From JAHCIE01 sp034431435 (lineage in GTDB: Bacteria; Chloroflexota; Anaerolineae; Epilineales; JAHCIE01): a stretch of DNA of 60,059 nucleotides. Under the pieces are notes generated by a model, which saw nothing but the letters and a program-made list of their open reading frames with translations, was not told where the DNA came from and did no database searches. Position numbers and translations under genes: made by a program. The stretch is from the NCBI GenBank assembly GCA_034431435.1, contig DAOUDG010000071.1, positions 1 to 60,059 of the forward strand, given 5' to 3'. Shown one piece after another: positions 17,195 through 26,601 of this stretch (positions within the stretch are counted from its first letter, which is position 1; every line of letters begins with the position of its first letter).

Positions 17195-18151
17195 ATGGAC
17201 ACACTGCGGCTGGGCCAAAGCGACTTGAGTGTGCCGCGGCTGGGGGTGGGGGCGATGACGTGGGGTGCGCCGACCGGCCTGGCGCGTCTCAACCCGGCGA
17301 AGCTTGTCTATGGCGGGGCGCAGGGCCGCGACGAAGAGCAGGCCGCCTTCGAGGCGAGCGTGGAGGCGGGCGTCACTCTGTTTGACACCGCTGAGATGTA
17401 CAGCGCTGGCGCGTCGGAGCGGCGGCTGGGGGAGCTGGCGCGCGGCCGCGACGTGATTCTGGCGACGAAGTTCCCGCCAGGTCCCTTTTCGCGCACGAGC
17501 GCCATGCCGAAGGCGCTGGAGGACAGTCTCGCCCGCCTGGATCGGTCGTGCGTCGATCTGTACCAACATCACTTCCCTTCCAGCCGAGTGTCGATCCCCC
17601 AACTGATGGACCTGATGGCAGACGCAGTCGCGGCGGGCAAGATTCGGGCAGTGGGTGTGAGCAACTACTCAGCCGAGCAGATGCGTGTCGCGCACGCCGC
17701 CCTGGCGCAGCGCGGCATCCCCCTGGCCTCGAACCAGGTGGAGTACTCGCTCCTGCACCGTCAGCCCGAACTGAACGGCGTGCTCGACGCATGCCGCGAG
17801 CTGGGGGTGACGCTCATTGCCTACCAACCCCTCGCCAGCGGGGCGTTGACGGGCAAGTACAAGGCGGGCGATCGGCCCCCCGGCTTGCGGCGGTTCATGC
17901 CGTACTTCCGGGGCAAGGGGCTGACAGCGGCGGAGCCGGTCGTGTCCCTGCTGCGGCAAATCGGCGCCACCTACGACAAGAGTCCGGCTCAGGTAGCGCT
18001 GCGCTGGCTCATCGAGAACGAGGGGGTGCTGCCCATCCCCGGCGCGAAGAACGGTAAGCAGGCCGCCGCCAATGCCGGCGCGCTGACGTTCCGGCTGACC
18101 GCCGCTGAGGTCGATGCGCTCGACCAGGCAACGCGCGCGTGGCGCGGGTAG
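17195..18151 (+). CDS. Aldo/keto reductase
   Basis: The ATG at 17195 has GGGAGG upstream; a GTG at 17189 is also in frame. Its 318 residues form the NAD(P)H-dependent beta/alpha barrel with the catalytic tetrad visible as FDTAEMYSAG (Asp64, Tyr69), TKFPPGPF (Lys92) and DLYQHHFP (His125). Further markers are IRAVGVSNYSAEQM, EYSLLHRQPE and LPIPGAKNGKQAAANAGAL, the latter binding the cofactor phosphate. The family reduces aldehydes and ketones, and the substrate is unknown. The divergent TetR gene and operators suggest induction by a reactive or foreign compound. Confidence 0.92.
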   Translation: MDTLRLGQSDLSVPRLGVGAMTWGAPTGLARLNPAKLVYGGAQGRDEEQAAFEASVEAGVTLFDTAEMYSAGASERRLGELARGRDVILATKFPPGPFSRTSAMPKALEDSLARLDRSCVDLYQHHFPSSRVSIPQLMDLMADAVAAGKIRAVGVSNYSAEQMRVAHAALAQRGIPLASNQVEYSLLHRQPELNGVLDACRELGVTLIAYQPLASGALTGKYKAGDRPPGLRRFMPYFRGKGLTAAEPVVSLLRQIGATYDKSPAQVALRWLIENEGVLPIPGAKNGKQAAANAGALTFRLTAAEVDALDQATRAWRG

Positions 18152-18207
18152 GGCCGTCTGGCGCAGTCAGGTCCTGCGAATGCAGGCATGCTCGCGGCGA
18201 ACGCGAC

Positions 18208-18232
18208 CCTAAAGGTGCGCCTGGCCTTTAGG
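18208..18232. terminator. Hairpin between convergent genes
   Basis: CCTAAAGG (18208-18215) and CCTTTAGG (18225-18232) form an 8 bp stem between the reductase stop and the stop of the minus-strand ATPase gene, serving either direction. Confidence 0.5.
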
Positions 18233-18243
18233 ACCTTCGGTTC

Positions 18244-20781
18244 TCAGGCGCCCTCGCCCGCCGAGTCTGTGGGCAGGCCGAGGAAGCGTTCGAGCAGCCG
18301 ATAGCGCCAGACGATGCGGACCACAAGCAGCCAGACCAGCGCGCCGAGGGCGACCAGGGCGATCTCCAGCGGCGCGAGGCGCGCCAGGGTGAAGAAGCGG
18401 CGCGGGATGAGATTGCTGCTGACGATGACAAAGGCGATGAACAGCGCCAGAGCCAGCAGAGCCGGCCGCCGGTCGGGGCTGAGGGGCGAGATGACGGCCC
18501 ACCACGTCGAGGGTGGCTGGACAAAGACCACCGCCAGCAGGCCGACGACGACCAGGAAGGAGACGAGAACGGTCTGCGCCCCCGCCCGCGCCACGCGGAT
18601 GACCATCTCAGGGTCGTTGAGATCGGGGGGCTGGCCGCCCAGGCCGGGCACGACGACCAGCAGGAGGAACGCGCCATAGAAGAGCAGCAGGGCGATGACA
18701 CTCGATGTCAGCACCGAGGGTAGCACGAAGCCGAACAGTCGGCTGAGCAGGCTGCCCTTGGCCGTCGCGCCGGGACGCGCCCAATAGGCCAGCAGGATAG
18801 TAGGGATGCCGACTGACAGCATGGTGACCAGCGTGCCCTGGCGTAGCAGGAGAGGAAATTCGCCGATGACGAGGGCCGACACGATGACCAGGCCGACGGT
18901 CAGGATGCGGTTGAGGTAGAGCTTGAGGATGTCCTGCATGCCGTTGAGAATGCGTTGCCCCTCTTCGACGGCGTGGGGCAGGACGCCGAAGTTGTCGTCC
19001 AGCAGGACGATGTCGGCGACAGCCCGCGTGGCCTGACTACCGCTCTGCATGGCGATGGCGAGGTGCGACCGCTTCAGGGATAGCACGTCATTCACGCCGT
19101 CGCCAATCATGGCCACGTAGCGGCCGCGGTCTTTGAGAACCTGGACGATGCTCTCCTTCTGCTGGGGCGTGATGCGCCCAAACACCTGGCCTTCGAGGAC
19201 GGCTTCGACGAAGCGCGGCCCCGACATCTGGGCCAGCTCGAGTCCCGACACGGCGTCGGCATCCGGGCTGAAGCCGGCGCGTCGGGCCAGCGCAACGACT
19301 GTATCAGGGTTATCGCCGGAGATAATTTTCAACTCCACCCCCGCGCCCTGGAAACCGGCCAGGGTCTCGCGGGCGTCGGGGCGCAACTCGTCGCTCAGGG
19401 CGACCAGCGCCAGGGGCGTCATCTCGCCTGGTAGTCGCGACTCATCGCCGTCGTCATGGAGCGCGCTGGGGTCGGGCGAGTGGGCGAAGAGCAGCACCCG
19501 TAACCCCTCATTGGCGAGGCGGCGATTGTGCGCCGCGATATCATCCCAGGCCGCGCCGCCGGGCGTGGCCTGGGCCAGGTAGGGGCGCATGACCTCCGGC
19601 GCTCCCAGCGCGTAGACACCGTGGCGCTCGCCGTCGGCCAGCGCCACGGCGCTCCACTTACGCGCCGAGGAGAAGGGAACCTCGGCCACGACGCGCGCCC
19701 CCGCCTGGGGCAACGCCTCGGCGATAGCCTGACTGGTCTTGTTGCCCGACGCTGCGCTGGCCATCGCCGTGCCGAGCGCAGCGGCGATAGAGTCGTCCGG
19801 CGCGACCAGGAGATGGAGGCCCTGGAACTGCACCCGGCCGGTGGTCAGGGTGCCAGTCTTATCCAGGCACAGCGTATCCACGTGGCTGAGGGATTCGATG
19901 GCGTTGGACTGCTGAACCAGCGCGCCGGAGCGGGCGATGCGCACCGCTCCCAGGGCATAGGCAATCGAGATGGACAGGAACAGACCGTTGGGGACCAGAC
20001 CGGCCAGAATGGTGACGTTCTGGACGCTATCCACGAGGGCCAGCCGCTTGATGAGGCCATTGAAGATGAGCAGCGACGACAGGTAAATGACCACCAGCAG
20101 CATGATGCGGATGACCAGATAGACCTCGCGCTGGAGCGGGGTCAGCACGCGGCGGAAAGCGCGCGCGCCGGCCGTGATCTGATTGGCGAGACTGTCCGCG
20201 CCGACCTTGTCGACGACGTAGTAGGCGCGGCCACTGGCGCAGAAGCTGCCAGAATAGACCGGATCGCCGCCGCGCTTGGCTACCAGGTCCGCTTCGCCCG
20301 TCAGTAGCGACTCATCGACCAGCATGCGCCCGCTCACGACGTGGCCGTCGAGGACGATCTGGTCGCCCGCGTCGACCAGCGCCAGATCGCCTATGACCAG
20401 TTCCTCTGGTGGCAGCGCCACCTGACGACCCTCGCGAAGGACCGTCGCCGTGGGGCGCGTGAGCAGCGCGATACGGTCGAGGGTGCGCTTGGCGCGAATC
20501 TCCTGGATGACGCTGACCAGGATGTTCATAGCGATGATGCTCACGGACATTACGGCGTCGCCGGGGCGGCCGAGCAGGGCTAATGCCAGACCTAGCGAGA
20601 AGATCGCGCCATTGATGAAGGTGAAGATATTCTCGCGGAAGATCTCGCCGTAGGTGCGACCCGTTGGCGGCGGAACCGCATTTCCCATGCCCCGCGCACG
20701 CCGGGCCTCGACATCCTCCGTCGAGAGGCCAGTCAGCATGGCGCTGTCCGGCTGTGATTGGGGGGTGACGACCGTCTGCAT
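18244..20781 (-). CDS. P-type cation-transporting ATPase, CtpE-like
   Basis: 845 residues with all cytoplasmic domains. Actuator: DESLLTGEADLV with TGEA (161-164) where most P-type pumps have TGES. Phosphorylation site: CLDKTGTLTTG with Asp307. Hinge: AMIGDGVNDVLSLK. Transmembrane helix 4 reads ILAGLVPNGLFLS, so the ion-binding PEGL glutamate is replaced by Asn266. This pattern resembles the CtpE subgroup (Mycobacterium CtpE has been linked to calcium) rather than classic SERCA or KdpB. About ten membrane segments are predicted, four of them after residue 660. The gene upstream (phosphodiesterase fusion) ends 28 bp away in the same direction, so the two are probably co-transcribed. Confidence 0.88.
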   Translation of the reverse strand: MQTVVTPQSQPDSAMLTGLSTEDVEARRARGMGNAVPPPTGRTYGEIFRENIFTFINGAIFSLGLALALLGRPGDAVMSVSIIAMNILVSVIQEIRAKRTLDRIALLTRPTATVLREGRQVALPPEELVIGDLALVDAGDQIVLDGHVVSGRMLVDESLLTGEADLVAKRGGDPVYSGSFCASGRAYYVVDKVGADSLANQITAGARAFRRVLTPLQREVYLVIRIMLLVVIYLSSLLIFNGLIKRLALVDSVQNVTILAGLVPNGLFLSISIAYALGAVRIARSGALVQQSNAIESLSHVDTLCLDKTGTLTTGRVQFQGLHLLVAPDDSIAAALGTAMASAASGNKTSQAIAEALPQAGARVVAEVPFSSARKWSAVALADGERHGVYALGAPEVMRPYLAQATPGGAAWDDIAAHNRRLANEGLRVLLFAHSPDPSALHDDGDESRLPGEMTPLALVALSDELRPDARETLAGFQGAGVELKIISGDNPDTVVALARRAGFSPDADAVSGLELAQMSGPRFVEAVLEGQVFGRITPQQKESIVQVLKDRGRYVAMIGDGVNDVLSLKRSHLAIAMQSGSQATRAVADIVLLDDNFGVLPHAVEEGQRILNGMQDILKLYLNRILTVGLVIVSALVIGEFPLLLRQGTLVTMLSVGIPTILLAYWARPGATAKGSLLSRLFGFVLPSVLTSSVIALLLFYGAFLLLVVVPGLGGQPPDLNDPEMVIRVARAGAQTVLVSFLVVVGLLAVVFVQPPSTWWAVISPLSPDRRPALLALALFIAFVIVSSNLIPRRFFTLARLAPLEIALVALGALVWLLVVRIVWRYRLLERFLGLPTDSAGEGA

Positions 20782-20809
20782 CCGATGCCTGGCTCCCTGA
20801 TATGTGGCC

Positions 20810-23503
20810 TCAACGTCCTGGCAGGAACCGTTGCAGCGCCTGAGCTGTGATACCCACGCTATCCAGGATGGCGATAGAGACGATGAATACGGCGGCTAGC
20901 AAGACCGCGCTCACGACCGGATACAATGCGACGCGCCAGCCGCGCAGCCCCATACCCTCGACGACCCCGATCCACGTGGCGATGAAGCCTATTATCAGGA
21001 CGACAATGAGCGCTAACTCGCCGAGGCCCGGCGCCAGGGCGACCAGGGCATACAGCGATGTAATCTGGGCGAACCCGATACCGCGCACCGCGCTGCCGTT
21101 GCGACTGTGCCCGCCCAGTAGTTGCCCCGTCAGGAAGGCGACGAAGTAGTCCATCATCAGCGTAGCAGGCACGACGAGCCAGACCAGGCCAAAGGCAGCC
21201 AGCGATGGCGCGTGGACGATAGCCAGCATAGCTGAGATGGCGACGCTGAGGGTGGCGATCAGGAGGGCGGGGCCGGTCATGTACGGGGCGCGGGCAACGC
21301 GGGCGTAAGCGTCGGGGTTGAGAATGGCCGCGCCGCCCGCCAACGGCAGCCATGTGCGCCAGCGGCTCAGGCCACGCGCCAGGGTGGACCCACTCCAGGC
21401 ATCCGTGACGATGAGCGGGGCGCTCTCGGCCAACTTGACCAGGCCCCGGCGCCCGTTGAGGAGGGCAAAGACCTCTGTCGCGTTGCTGGTCGGTGGCACG
21501 TGCATGTCGGCTGGATGAACCAGGAAGGCCTCCGTTTGTTGCCCACCCAGGCCGCCGTGACTGCCGATGAGTTCCTCGAAGGCCGCAATCGTGCCATCGG
21601 GGTAGAGAGCGCTATTGACGATGAGGTCGCCCGCGCTGGGGAAGCTCGCCAGCCGCTGCACCTGCGCGGCGCGGAGTTCCGGCGGCCCGAAGGCAGCCAG
21701 CGGGTCAATGCCTGTCACCAGGCCGGTTTCCAGGTCGCGCGCGCCGCCTTTGCCGAGCACGACGGGGCAGCCATCATCGTAGGCCACCACGAAGCCGATA
21801 CCTTCGTGCCTCACCAGCCGGTCCACCATGCCCGGATACGCGGCATTGATGGCGTCCAGATCGACCCTGTCGTTGCGCAGCGGCACGTAGATGTGGGCCA
21901 GATTGCCGCTGACAGTGACCTGGATTTGCTCGTCGCCGGCGCCCACGCCCCTGGTCGGCTCCACGGGCTGCATGGTTTCGGCCGCAGGCAGCCGTTGTTC
22001 TAGCGCCGTCAGCGAGCGATCGACCGTGCGCTGACGCATCCGCCCGCCGCGCCGCAGCGGGCCGAGACGCCGCAGTTGGGTGATGAGGACCCGGGTCGAA
22101 CCTTCGTCGGGTTGAGCCGTGGTAGACGTGTGGACCGTAGCGCGGCCCTCCGCCGCCTGCTGAACAAGCCCCGCGAGGGTGAGGCCGTAGCGCTGCGCGA
22201 AGGTCGCGCCGAAGGATTGGCCGTGGTCAGATAGGACAAACAGGTCGTAGGGCCGCCCTGCCTTGCGGGCGATGATGTCCTGGCAGCGACGCAGGGCGGC
22301 GTCGATGCCCTGCAGGGTCTGATAGGCGTCCTGGCTGTCAGGCCCGGCATGGTGGGCGACCTCATCATAGCCGATGAGGCTGGTGTAGATGGCGGGCATG
22401 CCGCGAATGATGTCCAGCGCCACCAGGAAGGTCTCAAGGTCGCGCAGGAAGACGTTGGTCGCCGCCCGGATAGCGGGGTAGCCCTTGTCCAGTCGATTGA
22501 TGCGGGGCTGGCGATCAGTCACCTGGTCGCGCAATGCCTGGAATAGCTCGCGGAACAGGTCGGCGAGGCTCAGGGTAAGGCTGCGGGTGAAGATGTACGG
22601 ATTCAGGAAGAAAAGGTACAGGTCCTCCTGTCGCCAGCGTTCCTCGTCGGGCGTGCGCGGCTCCATGGCGCTCATGGTCAGGACGCTCTTCATCGCGTCG
22701 CCCGCCAGCATGTTGCCCACGCTCGACCCGCCGCGCAGCAGCCCGCGGCCGTGCGAGAGTCGTTCGTCCAGCAGGCGCGCGTCGGCCGTTCGGTTGGACA
22801 CGATGAGCCGCTGTTCGGCCTTATCCCACCAGCGAAAGGCCGGAATATCGTAGTTGTCGCCAAACAGGATTCCCGCCTGACACGCAGATGTCTGGGACGG
22901 CAGGCCACACTCCACGACGCTGACGTGATGCTGCCCCCCTTCCAGCATGGCGCGGAGCGTGGGCATATAGCCGCGCCGGATAGCATGCAGGAGGCGGTCG
23001 TGGCTGAGGCCGTCGATCTCTACCATGATGATGCCCCGCTCGGCCATCCCGGCGGGCGCTATCCGCTGCCGCTGGCTGAGCCATTCGACCACGCCCTGGT
23101 AGAACTCGTGGTCGTCGTCGACCGTGGTCAGACTGGTCAAAAAAGTGTTGGCGAGGGAGATGATCAGGCTGCCTATCAAGGCTGCTCCGACGCCGTTCAC
23201 CACGAAGCTGGGGATGAGCCACGCGGCCAGGCCGAGAATCAGGGCGTTGATGGGGATGTTGAGCAGGCCGATGGTCAGGATGTTGAGGGGCAGGGGCAGC
23301 ACGAGCAGCACGGGCCGAACGACGAGATTCAGCAGCCCAATGACCAGCGCGACCGAGAGGGCGACGGACAGGGATTGGAGGGCGTTATCGGCCGTGATGC
23401 GGATGCCGACCGGCAGGGCAGTGGCGATCAGAATCGACAGGGCGTCGACGACCCACACGAAGACGAAGCGATAGGCAATCCAGGGCACTCTTTGGATGGA
23501 CAT
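20810..23503 (-). CDS. Membrane protein: phage-holin-like domain fused to a type I phosphodiesterase-like domain
   Basis: 897 residues in three parts. Residues 1-130 form four hydrophobic segments resembling the phage holin 4-2/YvlD superfamily (LLNLVVRPVLLVLPLPLNIL). Residues about 155-690 form an alkaline-phosphatase-superfamily domain: GIIMVEIDGLSHDRL, ECGLPSQTSACQAGILFGDN with the presumed Thr nucleophile, SLIGYDEVAHHAGPDS and LFVLSDHGQSFGATF. Residues about 715-890 contain five more membrane segments. The metal-binding Asp and His residues look intact, so activity is plausible; the substrate (nucleotide, lipid headgroup or glycan) is unknown. The domain should face one side of the membrane between the two helical bundles. 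Confidence 0.8.
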   Translation of the reverse strand: MSIQRVPWIAYRFVFVWVVDALSILIATALPVGIRITADNALQSLSVALSVALVIGLLNLVVRPVLLVLPLPLNILTIGLLNIPINALILGLAAWLIPSFVVNGVGAALIGSLIISLANTFLTSLTTVDDDHEFYQGVVEWLSQRQRIAPAGMAERGIIMVEIDGLSHDRLLHAIRRGYMPTLRAMLEGGQHHVSVVECGLPSQTSACQAGILFGDNYDIPAFRWWDKAEQRLIVSNRTADARLLDERLSHGRGLLRGGSSVGNMLAGDAMKSVLTMSAMEPRTPDEERWRQEDLYLFFLNPYIFTRSLTLSLADLFRELFQALRDQVTDRQPRINRLDKGYPAIRAATNVFLRDLETFLVALDIIRGMPAIYTSLIGYDEVAHHAGPDSQDAYQTLQGIDAALRRCQDIIARKAGRPYDLFVLSDHGQSFGATFAQRYGLTLAGLVQQAAEGRATVHTSTTAQPDEGSTRVLITQLRRLGPLRRGGRMRQRTVDRSLTALEQRLPAAETMQPVEPTRGVGAGDEQIQVTVSGNLAHIYVPLRNDRVDLDAINAAYPGMVDRLVRHEGIGFVVAYDDGCPVVLGKGGARDLETGLVTGIDPLAAFGPPELRAAQVQRLASFPSAGDLIVNSALYPDGTIAAFEELIGSHGGLGGQQTEAFLVHPADMHVPPTSNATEVFALLNGRRGLVKLAESAPLIVTDAWSGSTLARGLSRWRTWLPLAGGAAILNPDAYARVARAPYMTGPALLIATLSVAISAMLAIVHAPSLAAFGLVWLVVPATLMMDYFVAFLTGQLLGGHSRNGSAVRGIGFAQITSLYALVALAPGLGELALIVVLIIGFIATWIGVVEGMGLRGWRVALYPVVSAVLLAAVFIVSIAILDSVGITAQALQRFLPGR

Positions 23504-23563
23504 GAGTAAGGCGCTCGTGCGAGATAGCCCATACGCCCCGCGCGCAGCGCGCCTGCCGCCGCG

Positions 23564-24274
23564 CTATAGCTTCAGGTGACGGAAGGCCTCCGCATACACC
23601 GGGTGTTCGGGATCGCTCTCGGCCTGGCGCATCCTCTCGCGCATGCGTCCGGCGAGGCCGTCCATGTCGGCGATTTGCGACTTGTGTGCGCGCAGCGCCT
23701 CGATCTTGCGCTCGAAGGTCGCCGTCACATCGATCCACGTATCGGGGTGCAGCGTCCCGCTCAGGTAGACTTCCTTGACGTACACCGGCTCCAGACCCTC
23801 GGCCAGCAACTCGGGGAAATAGTTGTGGTTGCGGGCAGCGGGGAAGATGGCGTCCATCGCGGCCAGGCCCACGGCGCGGTGGTCGGGGTGATTGATGGTC
23901 CCGAACACGGTGAATAGGGTCTGTGGATCGGGCGCGACGATGATTTCAGGTCGCACTTGGCGAATCACCCGCACCAGATCGCGCCGCAGCATGAGGTCGG
24001 GGACGACTTCGCCGTCAGGGTAGCTCATGAAAATGATTCGCTGAACGCCGAGGACGGCAGCCGCGGCGCGCTGCTCATCCTTGCGCAGCGCGACCAGATC
24101 GGGGGGCGTCATCTCGCGGTGATCCGTGCCCTTGGAGCCGTCAGTAACCAGGGCGTAGACGACCTCGTGGCCTTCGCTCGTCCAGCGCGCGATGGAGCCG
24201 CCGGCGGAGAATTCAGGGTCGTCGGGGTGGGCCATGATGACCAGGACGCGGCCCGGCTGGGTTGTCTCAGACAT
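23564..24274 (-). CDS. PIG-L family deacetylase
   Basis: 236 residues, beginning VLVIMAHPDDPEFSAGGSIA. The AHPDD motif (His16, Asp18, Asp19) binds the zinc and supplies the catalytic base in LmbE/MshB-type N-deacetylases. A second zinc ligand is in TINHPDHRAVG. Relatives deacetylate GlcNAc-linked substrates, including thiol cofactors (mycothiol, bacillithiol). It is on the same strand as the flanking genes, 60 bp before the phosphodiesterase fusion and about 80 bp after the Rieske gene. Confidence 0.9.
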   Translation of the reverse strand: MSETTQPGRVLVIMAHPDDPEFSAGGSIARWTSEGHEVVYALVTDGSKGTDHREMTPPDLVALRKDEQRAAAAVLGVQRIIFMSYPDGEVVPDLMLRRDLVRVIRQVRPEIIVAPDPQTLFTVFGTINHPDHRAVGLAAMDAIFPAARNHNYFPELLAEGLEPVYVKEVYLSGTLHPDTWIDVTATFERKIEALRAHKSQIADMDGLAGRMRERMRQAESDPEHPVYAEAFRHLKL

Positions 24275-24356
24275 GCGTTCTTCCCATCTAGTGATTGAGG
24301 CTGGTGAGCAAGTCGCTCAAGTCGTATCGCGCCCGCGCCTCTGCGACCCAACCGCG

Positions 24357-24686
24357 CTAGACGGTCGGGTTGGCTACAGGGCTGACGTAGATAAGATCGT
24401 TCTCGACGCGCAAAGGATACGTCTGGATGGGCCGCGTGGCCGGCAGGCTGAGGACCGCGCCCGTCACGACGCTGAAGCGCGCGCCGTGGCGGGGGCACTC
24501 GATCTCCTCGCCGTCCAGCTCACCCTGGTCGAGCGGCCCGCCGTCGTGGGTGCACACGTCGTCGATCGCGTAGAAGCCGTCGCCTTCGACGTGGCACACG
24601 GCAACCGGGAAGCCCAGCAAATCAAAATAGCGAGCCTGTCCGGCCGGAACATCGGATGTCTTCGCAATAGCAATGTAGTCAGACAT
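24357..24686 (-). CDS. Rieske-type 2Fe-2S ferredoxin
   Basis: 109 residues, one Rieske domain. Cluster ligands are DVCTHDGG (Cys45, His47) and IECPRHGA (Cys64, His67). The lone domain without membrane anchor matches soluble Rieske ferredoxins such as those serving aromatic-ring dioxygenases. Small Rieske proteins of this kind also occur at the end of suf gene clusters in Gram-positive and Chloroflexota genomes. A 10 bp-stem hairpin between sufB and this gene suggests partial separation of transcription. Confidence 0.9.
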   Translation of the reverse strand: MSDYIAIAKTSDVPAGQARYFDLLGFPVAVCHVEGDGFYAIDDVCTHDGGPLDQGELDGEEIECPRHGARFSVVTGAVLSLPATRPIQTYPLRVENDLIYVSPVANPTV

Positions 24687-24735
24687 GCAAACTCCGTGCA
24701 GGGTAATCGGTATCGGTACGGGCGGGTGACAGGTG

Positions 24736-24771
24736 ACGGGAGGGCTGAGGCGCTGCCTCTGGCCCTCCCGT
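24736..24771 (-). terminator. Hairpin between sufB and the Rieske gene
   Basis: ACGGGAGGGC (24736-24745) and GCCCTCCCGT (24762-24771) pair perfectly over 10 bp. The hairpin lies 48 bp after the sufB stop; no U-tract follows, so it may attenuate rather than end the transcript. Confidence 0.55.
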
Positions 24772-24818
24772 GGGCGGGATGCGACAGATGTCCCGCGCGT
24801 GGACGTCGCTGCTCGGCG

Positions 24819-26219
24819 TTAGCCGACCGAGCCTTCCATCTCCAACTGGATGAGTCGATTCAACTCCACCGCGTACTCCATGGGGAGTTCCTTAGTGAAC
24901 GGCTCCATGAAGCCCAGCACGATGGTTGACATGGCCTCATTCTCACTCAGGCCACGGCTTTGGAGGTAGAACAACTGGTCCTCGCCGATCTTGCCCACCG
25001 TCGCCTCGTGGGACATCAGCGTGCGCTCCTCCTCCACCTCGATGTAGGGAATCGTGTCGGAGCGGCTCTGCGGGTCGAGCAGCAGGGCGTCGCAGCGCAC
25101 GTTGAGCTTGCTGTGCGTCGCTCCCTTCTGGACCTTCGCCAGCCCTCGATACGTGGTACGCCCGCCACCCTTGCTGATGGACTTGCTGAGGATGGTCGAG
25201 GTCGTCTCAGGCGCGACGTGCACCATCTTGGCGCCGGCGTCTTGGTGCTGGCCGGGTCCGGCGTAGGCGACCGACAGCGTCTCGCCCTTCGCCTTGCGAC
25301 CCATCAGGTACACCGCCGGGTACTTCATGGTCAGCCGGCTGCCCAGGTTGCCGTCGATCCACTCCATGGTGCCCTCTTCGTAGGCCACCGCCCGCTTGGT
25401 CACCAGGTTGTAGATGTTGTTGGCCCAGTTCTGAATCGTCGTATAGCGGCAGCGGCCGCCCTTCTTCACGATGATCTCCACCACCGCCGAGTGCAGCGAG
25501 TTGGATGAGTACACCGGGGCCGTGCAGCCCTCGATGTAGTGGACCGACGCGCCCTCGTCGACGATGATGAGCGTCCGCTCAAACTGCCCCATGTTCTGGG
25601 CGTTGATGCGGAAGTAGGCCTGCAAGGGCAGGTCCACGTGGACACCGGGCGGCACATAGATGAACGACCCGCCCGACCACACCGCCGTGTTGAGGGCCGC
25701 GAACTTGTTGTCGTTGGCCGGGATGATGGTGCTGAAATACTTCTTGACCAGGTCCGGGTACTCGGCCACCGCGGTGTCCGTGTCGACGAAGATCACACCC
25801 AGCTTCTGCCACTTCTCCTGCAGACTGTGATAGACCACCTCGGACTCGTATTGCGCGCCGACACCGCCGAGGAACTTGCGCTCCGCCTCCGGGATGCCGA
25901 GCTTCTCGTAGGTGCGGCGAATGTTCTCGGGTACCTCGTCCCAGTTGTCGGCCTTCTCGTCGCTGGGGCGCACGTAGTAGTGGATGTCGTCGAAGTTGAG
26001 CGCGCTCAGGTCGCCGCCCCAGGTGGGCATGGGCCGCCGCTCGAAATGCTCCAGCGCCTTGAGGCGCTTCTTGAGCATCCACTCCGGCTCATTCTTCATC
26101 GCTGACAGTTCCTCGACCACCTGCCGCGTCAACCCCTTGCCCGACTTAAAAGCGTAGATTTCGGGGTCCTTGAAGTCATACTTGGAATAGTCGAGGTCCA
26201 GATCAACCGTTGACGCCAT
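24819..26219 (-). CDS. sufB: Fe-S cluster assembly scaffold SufB
   Basis: 466 residues, well conserved throughout: ALNFDDIHYYVRPSDEKADN, GIPEAERKFLGGVGAQYESE, WSGGSFIYVPPGVHVDLPLQ, EGCTAPVYSSNSLHSAVVEI, NWANNIYNLVTKRAVAYEEG and GLSENEAMSTIVLGFMEPFT. SufB with SufC and SufD forms the SufBC2D scaffold that builds 4Fe-4S clusters from SufS-derived sulfur. Unlike the common sufCDSUB order, a toxin-antitoxin pair is inserted between sufU2 and sufB here, yet all genes remain on one strand. Confidence 0.97.
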   Translation of the reverse strand: MASTVDLDLDYSKYDFKDPEIYAFKSGKGLTRQVVEELSAMKNEPEWMLKKRLKALEHFERRPMPTWGGDLSALNFDDIHYYVRPSDEKADNWDEVPENIRRTYEKLGIPEAERKFLGGVGAQYESEVVYHSLQEKWQKLGVIFVDTDTAVAEYPDLVKKYFSTIIPANDNKFAALNTAVWSGGSFIYVPPGVHVDLPLQAYFRINAQNMGQFERTLIIVDEGASVHYIEGCTAPVYSSNSLHSAVVEIIVKKGGRCRYTTIQNWANNIYNLVTKRAVAYEEGTMEWIDGNLGSRLTMKYPAVYLMGRKAKGETLSVAYAGPGQHQDAGAKMVHVAPETTSTILSKSISKGGGRTTYRGLAKVQKGATHSKLNVRCDALLLDPQSRSDTIPYIEVEEERTLMSHEATVGKIGEDQLFYLQSRGLSENEAMSTIVLGFMEPFTKELPMEYAVELNRLIQLEMEGSVG

Positions 26220-26297
26220 TCGCGTGCCTCCTTCAATCGCATGCGCCTCGATAAGCGCCTTAGTTAGTGTTCCTGGCGTGACTGCTCGCGTGCTCCT

Positions 26298-26561
26298 CTA
26301 CCGCCGTCTCGCGCTAATCGTGCCCTTGTCAGGCATCTGGGAGAGAAGCTCTATAAGCGAGCGGAGTGCCTTGTTCACCGCCTCCGAGTCGGGGAAATAC
26401 TCGCGTACATCCGGCTCGAGCAGTACCGCGCCCTCCTGCAATCGAAACTCATGGACCACTGTTGTGCCGTCGTCCATGCGAACTTCGACGGAGTAGCCCT
26501 GATCCAAGGGCTTGTAGAACTTGCCGCGTACCGCGTTGCTGAAGTCATACTCATCAAGCAT
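26298..26561 (-). CDS. Putative antitoxin partner of BrnT
   Basis: The start at 26561 gives 87 residues opening with MLDEYDFSNAVRGKFYKP. This (D)EYDFSxxxRGK opening is common in short proteins encoded next to BrnT toxins. A beta-rich middle follows (YSVEVRMDDGTTVVHEF), and the C-terminus has a helix pair (FPDSEAVNKALRSLIELLSQ) that could be a ribbon-helix-helix-type element. It lies 40 bp after brnT. It differs from the classical BrnA, so antitoxin function is inferred mainly from position. No strong ribosome binding site was seen. Confidence 0.65.
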   Translation of the reverse strand: MLDEYDFSNAVRGKFYKPLDQGYSVEVRMDDGTTVVHEFRLQEGAVLLEPDVREYFPDSEAVNKALRSLIELLSQMPDKGTISARRR

Positions 26562-26601
26562 ATCGTCGTTTTCAATACTCGGCGTCGCTCGATCCTTCTT
26601 C

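Noticed and set aside
22751..23509. Plus-strand open frame opposite the phosphodiesterase fusion
   Set aside because: Shadow of a high-GC gene; the minus-strand product has membrane helices and enzyme motifs throughout.
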